Origin: Comamonadaceae bacterium
GTDB taxonomy: Bacteria > Pseudomonadota > Gammaproteobacteria > Burkholderiales > Burkholderiaceae_C
DNA length: 6,064 bases
Direction: 5' to 3'
NCBI GenBank assembly: GCA_947494405.1
Contig: CANLWQ010000128.1
Coordinates: forward strand, 1-6,064
The translations under genes and the position numbers were made by a program. Below, one piece after another: positions 1-6,064 of the stretch (position 1 is the first letter of the stretch; every line of letters starts with the position of its first letter). The notes under the pieces were generated by a model that was given only the letters and a program-made list of their open reading frames with translations, had not been told where the DNA came from and made no database searches.

Positions 1-1
1 G

Positions 2-889
2 CACACCAGCGAAAAAGACACCGGACAGATTTACATGCCTTTTGTGAACTGGGGTTTGTTTGTGTTCATTGTGTTGGCCGTGGTGATGTTCAAAACCTCC
101 AGCAATTTGTCGGCGGCTTACGGCATTGCGGTGTGTACCGATATGTTGATCACCACCATACTGACGTTCTTTGTCATTCGCTACGCATGGAAATACCCGT
201 TGTGGCTGTGCATCAGCGCCACTTCTGTGTTCTTGGTGGTGGACTTGGCGTTTTGGGGCTCCAACATGCTCAAGCTTGCCCACGGTGGTTGGTTCCCCTT
301 GTTCCTTGGCGGCATGATTTTGATATTGATGCTGACCTGGCGTGACGGTCGTGCTTTGTTGCACCACAAGACCCGCGACGAGGCCATGGATTTGCCATCA
401 TTTTTGGATGCCTTGTTCATTGCCCCGCCTACCCGTGTGGAGGGCACCGCGGTGTTTCTCACCGCTGAAGACGGCATCGTGCCCAACGCCTTTTTGCACA
501 ACTTAAAACACAACAAGGTGCTGCATGCGCAAAACCTGTTTGTGTCGGTGCGCAGCCATGAGATTCCGTGGATACCTAATGACAAGCGCATCGAATTAAT
601 AGACATGGGCCACCAGTGTTGGCAGGTCATGATCCACTATGGCTTCAAAGACGACCCGGATGTGCCAGGTGCCCTGTCTTTGCTCAAAGGCCAAGTGGGT
701 GAAATCCACCCCATGAGCACCAGCTACTTCCTCTCACGCGACAGCATCGTGCCCACCGTGGGTGGTGGCATGGCGCAGTGGCGGGAAAAGCTGTTTGCCC
801 AGATGTACCTCAACGCCAGTGCGGCGGCAGACTTTCTTAACCTGCCCAGCAACTCGGTGATTGAAATGGGCAGCAAGATCGAAATTTAA
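2..889 (+). CDS. kup: Kup-family low-affinity K+/H+ symporter, C-terminal part (5' end outside window)
   Basis: This is the 3' part of a Kup (TrkD) potassium transporter, an inner-membrane protein that takes up K+ with protons. The reading frame is open from base 2 and begins with [17 protein letters not shown], the conserved segment just before a late membrane helix in Kup proteins, so the ATG at 35 is an internal Met and the true start lies upstream. The 295 residues seen hold four hydrophobic segments (about residues 18-33, 40-59, 67-85 and 96-112), which fit the last four of the family's twelve helices. The motif [15 protein letters not shown] is typical of Kup. A cytoplasmic C-terminal domain of about 180 residues follows, with family-like segments such as [14 protein letters not shown]. 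The family is usually about 620-630 residues, so roughly half is missing. The gene ends with TAA, 48 bp before gshB on the same strand. The family assignment is firm; substrate and energetics are by homology. Confidence 0.95.
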   Translation, partial: HTSEKDTGQIYMPFVNWGLFVFIVLAVVMFKTSSNLSAAYGIAVCTDMLITTILTFFVIRYAWKYPLWLCISATSVFLVVDLAFWGSNMLKLAHGGWFPLFLGGMILILMLTWRDGRALLHHKTRDEAMDLPSFLDALFIAPPTRVEGTAVFLTAEDGIVPNAFLHNLKHNKVLHAQNLFVSVRSHEIPWIPNDKRIELIDMGHQCWQVMIHYGFKDDPDVPGALSLLKGQVGEIHPMSTSYFLSRDSIVPTVGGGMAQWREKLFAQMYLNASAAADFLNLPSNSVIEMGSKIEI

Positions 890-893
890 TCGC

Positions 894-918
894 CGGGCGG
901 GCGCATCTGGCCCGCCTG
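894..918 (+). terminator. GC-rich stem-loop between kup and gshB (possible weak terminator or attenuating hairpin)
   Basis: GGCGGGC (896-902) pairs perfectly with GCCCGCC (910-916). The stem extends to 894/918 through one G-U pair, giving about nine pairs around a seven-base loop. It starts five bases after the kup stop codon and ends about 20 bases before the gshB start. No T-tract follows, so it is not a standard intrinsic terminator. It may only protect or attenuate the transcript, and kup and gshB could still be co-transcribed. Confidence 0.4.
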
Positions 919-937
919 TACTGGTAACCTAGGGCGT

Positions 938-1921
938 ATGAACTTTTTGTTTATCACCGACCCACTGGGCGGCTTCAACCTTGATAAAGACAGCAGCTTG
1001 GCCATGATGCGCCAAGCTCAAGCGCGGGGCCATGCGGTGTGGGTTTGCGCAACCCCCGACATGCACTGGCAAAGCGGCCAGTCAGTCAGCGCCAGCATGC
1101 AGCGCCTGCGTTTGAAAGAAAACACCCAAGACTGGTATGTTGTTGAAGAAACCCGTGACCAAGCTTTAAGTCAAATGGACGCGGTGCTGATGCGTAAAGA
1201 CCCGCCTTTTGACAGCGAGTATTTTTATGCCACACATTTGCTCAGCCAAGCCGAGCGTGAAGGCGCCAAGGTTTTCAACCAGCCTGGCGCACTTCGCGAG
1301 CACCCCGAAAAACTGGCGCTGATGGAGTTTGCTCAGTGGACCACGCCCACCTTGGTCACTCGCTCGTCCGAGGCAATTCGCGCTTTTCATGCCCAGCACC
1401 AAGACATCATCTTGAAGCCTTTGGATGGCATGGGTGGCATGGGCATTTTTCGGGTGCGCGCAGACGGCTTGAATTTGGGCAGCATCATCGAAACCTTGAA
1501 CCAAGATGGCGCCACCTGCGTCATGGTGCAAAAATTTGTGCCGGCCATTGCCCAAGGCGATAAGCGGGTGTTGGTGATTGGCGGCAAGCCCGTGCCCTAT
1601 GCTTTGGCGCGTATTCCCCAAGGCAATGAGGTGCGCGGCAATTTGGCGGTAGGCGGCAAAGGCGTGGCGCAAGAGCTAAGCCCGCGGGACTCAGAGATTG
1701 CACAGGCCTTGGGACCGGTATTGGCCGCACGCGGTTTGCTGCTGGTGGGCTTGGACATCATTGGTGACTGCTTAACCGAAGTCAATGTCACCAGCCCCAC
1801 CTGTTTTCGCGAAATTACGGATCAAACCGGCTTTGATGTGGCTGCCATGTTCATGGACGCCTTGGCGCATGCCCTGACCGCACCGGCACATTCAGCATCT
1901 TTGGCTTGGCCAAAGCAATGA
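938..1921 (+). CDS. gshB: Glutathione synthetase
   Basis: GshB is the cytoplasmic ATP-grasp ligase of the second step of glutathione synthesis: gamma-glutamylcysteine + glycine + ATP gives glutathione + ADP + Pi. The 327-residue product carries the family segments in order: an N-terminal pre-ATP-grasp part (ITDPLGGFNLDKDSSLAMM, residues 6-24), LMRKDPPFD (84-92), the ATP-grasp segment LKPLDGMGGMGIF (159-171), ARIPQGNEVRGNLA (224-237) and the metal-binding EVNVTSPTCFREI (281-293). E281 and N283 match the Mg2+-ligand positions of the E. coli enzyme. It is about ten residues longer than E. coli GshB (316) because of a short C-terminal tail. The ATG at 938 has only a weak, close AGGG (931-934), but it begins exactly at the family N-terminus. 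The TGA overlaps the next gene's start as ATGA. The glutamate-cysteine ligase gene (gshA) is not in the window. Confidence 0.98.
   Translation: MNFLFITDPLGGFNLDKDSSLAMMRQAQARGHAVWVCATPDMHWQSGQSVSASMQRLRLKENTQDWYVVEETRDQALSQMDAVLMRKDPPFDSEYFYATHLLSQAEREGAKVFNQPGALREHPEKLALMEFAQWTTPTLVTRSSEAIRAFHAQHQDIILKPLDGMGGMGIFRVRADGLNLGSIIETLNQDGATCVMVQKFVPAIAQGDKRVLVIGGKPVPYALARIPQGNEVRGNLAVGGKGVAQELSPRDSEIAQALGPVLAARGLLLVGLDIIGDCLTEVNVTSPTCFREITDQTGFDVAAMFMDALAHALTAPAHSASLAWPKQ
1899..1915 (+). promoter_or_regulatory. Perfect hairpin just upstream of the photolyase-family start codon
   Basis: CTTTGGC (1899-1905) and GCCAAAG (1909-1915) form a perfect 7-bp inverted repeat around the loop TTG. The repeat sits inside the last sense codons of gshB and ends two bases before the downstream ATG at 1918. 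In mRNA it would cover the place where a Shine-Dalgarno site should be, and none is visible. Ribosomes finishing gshB would unfold it, so a role in translational coupling is a reasonable inference. The repeat is a direct observation; the function is not shown. Confidence 0.4.
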
Positions 1922-3129
1922 AGTTGTTTATCGAGCAGCAGTTGTTTGAGCCTTACGCCCATGTCGCACTGTCGCGCATGGCCGCCATCAAACCGTTTGA
2001 ATATGCGCAAACCCGTAACCACTTGAGTGGCGCAGTCACTTTGTTGTCACCCTACTTAACCCACGGCTTACTGACGGTGCCGCAAGTGGCGCAGCATTTA
2101 TACAAAACCCATCGTTTGGGCGTGCAGCACAAGTACATGTTTGAGTTGGCGTGGCGAGAATACTTCCAGCACCTGCATGAGGTTCTGGGCGACGACATTT
2201 TGCAGAACTTGCATGAAGGCGTGCTGCCCGATGACGCTTATGTGCAGTCTTTGCCCGACGATGTGCGCCATGGTGCAACCGGTGTGCCAGTGGTCGATCA
2301 GGCGGTGCGCCAGTTGTATTTCACCGGCTATTTGCACAACCACGCCAGACTGTGGTTGGCCAGTTACTTGGTGCATATACGCAAGGTGCATTGGCGTGTG
2401 GGAGCCGACTGGATGTACGGTCATTTGATCGATGGGGACTTGGCCAGCAACCACCTCAGTTGGCAGTGGGTGGCGGGTACGGGCAGCCACAAACCTTATT
2501 TGTTCAATGCAGACAATGTGGCTGTGAATGCGCCCGAGTTGTGGCACAGCCCGCAGACGGTGATAGACAAAGACATGGACATCATCCAGATGATTGCCCA
2601 CAGTCGCGCCACATTCACCCAAGCCTTGTCTCAATACACGCCTGTCGAGGAACCCGCCTTGCATGTCCAGCCTACAGACGAGGCGGGTTTGGTCGCCAGT
2701 GGTGTGGCTGGGGACAAACTGGCGGGGCGCGATGTTTGGTGGATACACCCTTGGGCTATCTCTGAAGACATTCCCACCACCTTACCCTCGGATGTGATTC
2801 GCATCGCTGCTTGTTGGCAGGGTTGGACCGCGCAACGCCCTTGGAGCCAAGCGCGCTGGCGTTTTGTCGGCAAGGGCATGAACGAGGTGGCTTCACATTG
2901 CTGGTTTGAACCAGACCAGCGTTTGATCAGTTTGTTCGCCGCTGCCAAAAGCGTGCATGTCTGGGATCACGCTTGCTTACCCCACTGGCCTGGCATTAAC
3001 TGGGTGCGCCATGCGCCACCGCGTCTTTGGCCGCGCCAAGCCGAGCGCAGCCCCTCGTTCTCGCATTGGTGGGGCAAGGTGACGCGCTACAAGCTGTCGA
3101 TTGCGCAGCTGCTCAGGCCCCAACGCTAG
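1918..3129 (+). CDS. Photolyase-family flavoprotein with inverted domain order (NewPHL-like), probable light-dependent DNA repair enzyme
   Basis: This 403-residue protein probably repairs UV-induced pyrimidine dimers using light and FAD. Residues about 25-210 are a photolyase FAD-binding domain: LLSPYLTHGLL (42-52), FELAWREYFQHL (75-86), GVPVVDQAVRQL (122-133), YLHNHARLWLASYLV (138-152) and LIDGDLASNHLSWQW (170-184). By alignment from memory with E. coli PhrB, E76, W79, N141, R144, D172, N178, W159 and W182 match catalytic, FAD-contacting or electron-transfer residues (E274, W277, N341, R344, D372, N378, W359, W382). No alpha/beta antenna domain precedes this. Instead, residues about 270-385 (RDVWWIHPWAISED, VIRIAACW, WRFVGKGMNEVA, VHVWDHACLP) look like a degenerate version of that domain. 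This N-catalytic order is the hallmark of the NewPHL class, described as CPD photolyases acting on single-stranded DNA. ATG 1918 overlaps the gshB TGA as ATGA; TTG 1906 in the same frame is a weaker alternative (407 residues). Substrate specificity is inferred. Confidence 0.88.
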   Translation: MKLFIEQQLFEPYAHVALSRMAAIKPFEYAQTRNHLSGAVTLLSPYLTHGLLTVPQVAQHLYKTHRLGVQHKYMFELAWREYFQHLHEVLGDDILQNLHEGVLPDDAYVQSLPDDVRHGATGVPVVDQAVRQLYFTGYLHNHARLWLASYLVHIRKVHWRVGADWMYGHLIDGDLASNHLSWQWVAGTGSHKPYLFNADNVAVNAPELWHSPQTVIDKDMDIIQMIAHSRATFTQALSQYTPVEEPALHVQPTDEAGLVASGVAGDKLAGRDVWWIHPWAISEDIPTTLPSDVIRIAACWQGWTAQRPWSQARWRFVGKGMNEVASHCWFEPDQRLISLFAAAKSVHVWDHACLPHWPGINWVRHAPPRLWPRQAERSPSFSHWWGKVTRYKLSIAQLLRPQR

Positions 3130-3140
3130 CGGGGTTTTTT
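3115..3140 (+). terminator. Probable intrinsic terminator of the gshB-photolyase unit
   Basis: CCCC (3118-3121) pairs with GGGG (3131-3134), and the stem can extend outward through two G-U pairs and one A-U pair to 3115/3137. Six T's (3135-3140) follow the GGGG directly, as in rho-independent terminators read on the + strand. The photolyase stop codon TAG (3127-3129) lies in the loop, and the T-run touches the last base of the glcB stop codon. On the - strand no T-run follows the stem, so it should not terminate glcB transcripts. The stem is short, hence moderate confidence. Confidence 0.5.
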
Positions 3141-5347
3141 CAGGCTGCCGCCTTCGCCTTCAAACGCCAAGCGTGTAGCAAGGGCTCGGTGTAGCCACTG
3201 GGCTGAGACTCACCTTTGAACACCAAGTCGAGTGCGGCTTGGTAGGCTTTAGAGGTGCTGAAATACCCGTTCATGGGTTGGTAGAGGGAGTCGTTGGCGT
3301 TTTGCTTGTCAACCACCCCAGCCATGCGCGCGAATGTGGCGCGTACCTGCGCCTCGCTCACCACGCCGTGGTGCAGCCAGTTGGCGATGTGTTGACTGGA
3401 AATACGCAAGGTGGCGCGGTCTTCCATCAGGCCCACATTGTGAATATCGGGCACTTTAGAGCAGCCCACACCTTGGTCTACCCAACGCACCACATAGCCC
3501 AAGATGCCTTGTATGTTGTTGTCCAGTTCTTGCTGCCGCTGATCCTCGGTCCAATCGGGCTTGGCTTGCACCGGAATGGTGAGCAAATCGTGCAGCAAGA
3601 TTTTGTGTTGTTTGTCAGCGTCGATTTTTTCGAGTTCTTTTTGCACATTGCTCACCAGCACTTGGTGGTAGTGCATGGCGTGCAGCGAGGCCGCAGTGGG
3701 GCTGGGCACCCAAGCGGTGTTGGCACCGGCTCTGGGGTGGGCGATTTTTTGCTCCATCATGGCTTTCATCAGGTCGGGCATGGCCCACATGCCTTTGCCA
3801 ATTTGCGCCTTGCCCCGTAAACCGCAGGACAAACCCACCAACACATTGTTGCGCTCGTAAGCGGCAATCCAAGCGCTGCTTTTCATATCGCCTTTGCGCA
3901 GCATGGGGCCGGCCAGCATGGCGGTATGTATCTCGTCGCCGGTGCGGTCTAAAAACCCGGTGTTGATAAAGGCCACGCGGCTGGCCGCTGCTGCAATACA
4001 GGCTTTCAGGTTGACGCTGGTGCGACGCTCTTCATCCATGATGCCCAGCTTCACCGTGCTGTCGGGCAGGCCCAAGATCTGCTCCACACGGCTGAACAAT
4101 GTGGAAGCAAACGCCACTTCGGCGGGGCCGTGCATTTTGGGCTTGACGATGTAGACCGAACCGGTGCGGGAATTGCGAATGCCGTTGGCGCCGTGGCCTT
4201 GCAGGTCGTGCAAGGCGATGGTGGTGGTCACCATGGCGTCCATGATGCCTTCAGGAATTTCGTGCATTTGCCCGTCTGCGCCTTGGTACAAGATGGCGGG
4301 GTTGGTCATCAAGTGACCTACATTGCGTAAAAACAGCAAGGCACGGCCATGCAGTGTGATCTCGGCTTGGCCTTGGGGCGAGTGGTAAACACGGTCGGGA
4401 TTCAAGCCGCGTTTGAAGCTGCTGCCGCCTTTGCTGACCTCTTCAGTCAAAGTGCCCTTCAAAAGGCCCAGCCAATTGCTGTAAGCCAGCAGTTTGTCTT
4501 CAGCATCTACTGCGGCCACCGAGTCTTCCAAGTCGAGTATGGTCGACAAAGCCGCTTCCACCACCAGATCGCTCACGCCCGCAGGGTCGGTGGCACCAAT
4601 CGGGTGTTGGGGGTTGATTTGAATGTCTAAATGCAAGCCGTTGTGAACCAGCAAAACCGACGAAGGATGCGAGGCCTGGCCTTGGTAGCCAACGAATTGT
4701 TTGGGGTCGGCCAAGCCGCTGGTTTTGCCGCCTTGCAGTGAGACTTGCAAAGCGCCTTTCACCACCGCATAGCCCGTGGAGTCAATGTGTGAGCCGCTTT
4801 TCAGAGGCGCTGTGCGGTCAAGCACATAGCGTGCGTACTCGATCACTTTGGCGCCACGTTTCTCGTTGTAGCCCGGGCCTTTGGCGCAGCCCTCTGCTTC
4901 GGAAATGACGTCGGTGCCATACAAAGCGTCGTAGAGCGAACCCCATCGCGCATTGGCGGCATTCAAGGCATAGCGGGCATTGAGAATGGGCACCACCAAC
5001 TGCGGCCCGGCTTGGGTGGCGAGTTCGGCGTCCACATGGGCTGTGGTGGCTTGAACCTTGGCAGGCACGGGTACCAAGTAGCCAATCTGTGCCAAAAAAG
5101 CTTGGTAGGCGGCCATGTCGGCGATAGGGCCTGGGTGGGCGCTGTGCCACTGGTCTAAAGCGGCTTGCAAGCGGTCCCGCTCGGCCAGCAAGGCCAGATT
5201 TTGCGGGGCCAATTCACTCACCAGCGCATCAAAGCCGCGCCAAAAAGTGACGCTAGACACGCCGGTGCCTGGCAGAACGTGTTGATCGATGAATTGGTAA
5301 AGAGGAGTAGCGACTTGGAGGCGGTAAACAGAGGTACGAGCGGTCAT
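3140..5347 (-). CDS. glcB: Malate synthase G
   Basis: GlcB is a cytoplasmic enzyme that condenses glyoxylate with acetyl-CoA and water to (S)-malate and CoA, linking glycolate/glyoxylate use to the TCA cycle. The 735-residue length fits the G isoform (E. coli 723) rather than the shorter A isoform. Family signatures are [10 protein letters not shown] (341-350), [12 protein letters not shown] (397-408), [14 protein letters not shown] (434-447), [14 protein letters not shown] (459-472), [11 protein letters not shown] (517-527), [13 protein letters not shown] (541-553) and [11 protein letters not shown] (628-638). By comparison with the E. coli enzyme, R341 is the active-site Arg, E439 and D467 are Mg2+ ligands, C629 is the redox-sensitive active-site Cys and D643 is the catalytic base; all are present. 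The ATG at 5347 gives the family N-terminus ([20 protein letters not shown]); the frame stays open to an ATG at 5440, but those 31 extra residues do not resemble the family. No clear Shine-Dalgarno site precedes 5347. No glycolate oxidase or isocitrate lyase gene is adjacent. Confidence 0.97.
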   Translation of the reverse strand: MTARTSVYRLQVATPLYQFIDQHVLPGTGVSSVTFWRGFDALVSELAPQNLALLAERDRLQAALDQWHSAHPGPIADMAAYQAFLAQIGYLVPVPAKVQATTAHVDAELATQAGPQLVVPILNARYALNAANARWGSLYDALYGTDVISEAEGCAKGPGYNEKRGAKVIEYARYVLDRTAPLKSGSHIDSTGYAVVKGALQVSLQGGKTSGLADPKQFVGYQGQASHPSSVLLVHNGLHLDIQINPQHPIGATDPAGVSDLVVEAALSTILDLEDSVAAVDAEDKLLAYSNWLGLLKGTLTEEVSKGGSSFKRGLNPDRVYHSPQGQAEITLHGRALLFLRNVGHLMTNPAILYQGADGQMHEIPEGIMDAMVTTTIALHDLQGHGANGIRNSRTGSVYIVKPKMHGPAEVAFASTLFSRVEQILGLPDSTVKLGIMDEERRTSVNLKACIAAAASRVAFINTGFLDRTGDEIHTAMLAGPMLRKGDMKSSAWIAAYERNNVLVGLSCGLRGKAQIGKGMWAMPDLMKAMMEQKIAHPRAGANTAWVPSPTAASLHAMHYHQVLVSNVQKELEKIDADKQHKILLHDLLTIPVQAKPDWTEDQRQQELDNNIQGILGYVVRWVDQGVGCSKVPDIHNVGLMEDRATLRISSQHIANWLHHGVVSEAQVRATFARMAGVVDKQNANDSLYQPMNGYFSTSKAYQAALDLVFKGESQPSGYTEPLLHAWRLKAKAAA

Positions 5348-5459
5348 TGCGGGTGAACCCAAAGGAGAAACATTGAAAAAAACCCAAACAGGCAAGCCCA
5401 CTATTGTAGAGAAAGGCCAAAGTCGAGTAGCGTATTGCACGGCCTCGTAGAATGGGTTG
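5348..5459. promoter_or_regulatory. Divergent glcB-argS intergenic region
   Basis: These 112 bases must hold the glcB leader and, most likely, the argS promoter. On the - strand TACAAT (5408-5403) resembles a sigma-70 -10 box for glcB, about 55 bases before its start codon, but no good -35 lies 15-18 bases further up. Just before the glcB start is the short inverted repeat GGGT-GA-ACCC (5351-5360). On the + strand AGGAG (5363-5367) is followed after five bases by TTG (5373), which opens a 25-codon frame ending in TAG (5448-5450), ten codons' distance short of nothing else and nine bases before the argS ATG. An A7 run occupies 5376-5382. No clear -35/-10 pair is seen for argS, so promoter positions are tentative. 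Confidence 0.45.
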
Positions 5460-6064
5460 ATGCTTTTGGTTCAACATGATTTGCAATTGGCTTTGGCGCA
5501 GGCCTTAGAGGCGCTGATGCCTGGTGCTTCGGCCAAAGCGGTGCTGGAGTACCCCAAGGTCGCTGCCCACGGAGACTGGGCGGTAACAGCGGCCATGCAA
5601 TTGGCCAAGCCTTTGCAACGCCCCCCACGTGAAGTGGCTGAAACTTTGCGCCTGTCACTGCTCGACTCGCCAGCGGCCAAGCGCTGGGTACAAGCCATCG
5701 AGATTGCCGGACCAGGTTTCATCAATATCCGCTTAACAGCTGAGGCACAGCAGCAAGTGGTGCGTGAAGTCTTGCAGCAAGCCGATGCGTTTGGCCGCCA
5801 AGTCGCCAACGGTCAACGCTTGTTGGTGGAGTTTGTGTCTGCCAACCCCACCGGTCCCTTGCATGTAGGCCACGGTCGCCAAGCTGCTTTGGGCGACGCG
5901 ATTTGCAATTTGTTCGACACCCAAGGCTGGTCAGTGCACCGCGAGTTTTATTACAACAACGCGGGTGTGCAAATCCACACCTTGGCGGTGTCCACGCAGT
6001 GCCGCGCACGGGGCCTCTCGCCCACCGACGCGGCTTGGCCAGAAAACGCTTACAACGGCGACTA
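5460..6064 (+). CDS. argS: Arginyl-tRNA synthetase, N-terminal part (3' end outside window)
   Basis: ArgS is the cytoplasmic class I aminoacyl-tRNA synthetase that charges tRNA-Arg with arginine using ATP. The frame is open from ATG 5460 to the window edge (201 codons plus two bases), about one third of the family's usual 560-590 residues. Residues about 1-95 match the N-terminal tRNA-recognition (Add-1) domain, including [20 protein letters not shown] (31-50) and [12 protein letters not shown] (81-92). Next comes the start of the catalytic Rossmann fold, [18 protein letters not shown] (123-140), in which HVGH (135-138) is the class I HIGH motif, and then [11 protein letters not shown] (162-172). 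The KMSKS-equivalent region and the anticodon-binding domain lie beyond the window. ATG 5460 gives the N-terminus [12 protein letters not shown], as expected for betaproteobacterial ArgS. It overlaps the stop of a two-codon frame (ATGGGTTGATG, 5452-5462) and has no clear Shine-Dalgarno site. A TTG at 5457 is an in-frame alternative. The gene is divergent from glcB. Confidence 0.97.
   Translation, partial: MLLVQHDLQLALAQALEALMPGASAKAVLEYPKVAAHGDWAVTAAMQLAKPLQRPPREVAETLRLSLLDSPAAKRWVQAIEIAGPGFINIRLTAEAQQQVVREVLQQADAFGRQVANGQRLLVEFVSANPTGPLHVGHGRQAALGDAICNLFDTQGWSVHREFYYNNAGVQIHTLAVSTQCRARGLSPTDAAWPENAYNGD

Noticed and set aside
35..889. ATG at 35 as the start of the Kup protein
   Set aside because: The frame is open to base 2 and the upstream residues ([11 protein letters not shown]) match the conserved Kup interior, so the gene is cut by the window edge and 35 is an internal Met.
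1166..1672. 168-codon open frame on the - strand inside gshB
   Set aside because: It is fully antisense to a gene with firm homology, and its translation shows no recognisable motifs.
1906..1920. TTG at 1906 as the start of the photolyase-family gene
   Set aside because: It lies in the loop of the hairpin, has no Shine-Dalgarno site and adds only four residues; ATG at 1918 with the ATGA overlap is simpler.
2098..2748. Long open frame (216 codons) on the - strand inside the photolyase-family gene
   Set aside because: It is antisense to a gene with clear family motifs, and its translation shows no recognisable domain; it is a by-product of codon bias.
3239..3820. 193-codon open frame on the + strand inside glcB
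   Set aside because: It is antisense to strongly conserved malate synthase G sequence; its His/Val-rich translation looks like a shadow frame.
5348..5440. N-terminal extension of GlcB from an ATG at 5440 (hydrophobic, signal-like segment)
   Set aside because: GlcB is cytoplasmic and the family N-terminus begins at MTART (ATG 5347); the extension would run through the likely promoter region.
5253..6009. Several overlapping - strand open frames across argS and the intergenic region
   Set aside because: They are antisense to argS, which has clear family motifs including HVGH, and they have no recognisable protein features.
1..6064. CRISPR arrays, tRNA genes, insertion sequences or other mobile elements
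   Set aside because: I searched by eye for spaced direct repeats, tRNA-like cloverleafs, transposase motifs and terminal inverted repeats and saw none; almost all of the sequence is accounted for by five conserved genes.

Overview
The window is an ordinary-looking, densely coded bacterial chromosome segment, probably from a betaproteobacterium of the order Burkholderiales and perhaps a Comamonadaceae-like freshwater lineage. This is inferred from the style of the ArgS N-terminus, GlcB and GshB proteins and from the moderate-to-high GC codon usage; no rRNA or other marker is present to prove it. No tRNA, rRNA, CRISPR array, insertion sequence or phage gene is visible.

Layout, left to right. 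(1) The 3' half of a kup-type potassium/proton symporter gene enters from the left edge (+ strand). (2) After a 48-bp gap with a GC-rich hairpin comes gshB (glutathione synthetase, +). (3) Its stop codon overlaps, as ATGA, the start of a 403-residue photolyase-family gene (+). (4) A 10-bp convergent gap and a probable intrinsic terminator separate this from glcB (malate synthase G, - strand). (5) A 112-bp divergent intergenic region lies between glcB and the 5' third of argS (arginyl-tRNA synthetase, +), which runs off the right edge.

The most interesting gene is the photolyase-family one. Its FAD-binding catalytic domain is at the N-terminus, and nothing precedes it. A tryptophan-rich domain that resembles a degenerate photolyase alpha/beta (antenna) domain follows at the C-terminus. 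This is the reverse of the usual domain order and matches the recently described 'NewPHL' class of bacterial photolyases with inverted topology, reported to repair CPD lesions in single-stranded DNA. It is therefore a member of a known but still little-studied class rather than a wholly new system. Its tight coupling to gshB, with a perfect hairpin just before its start codon, is worth a second look and suggests co-expression of a light/UV-damage repair enzyme with glutathione synthesis.

The remaining genes are housekeeping or central metabolism: K+ uptake, glutathione synthesis, glyoxylate assimilation through malate synthase G, and Arg-tRNA charging. All have intact family motifs in the portions seen.
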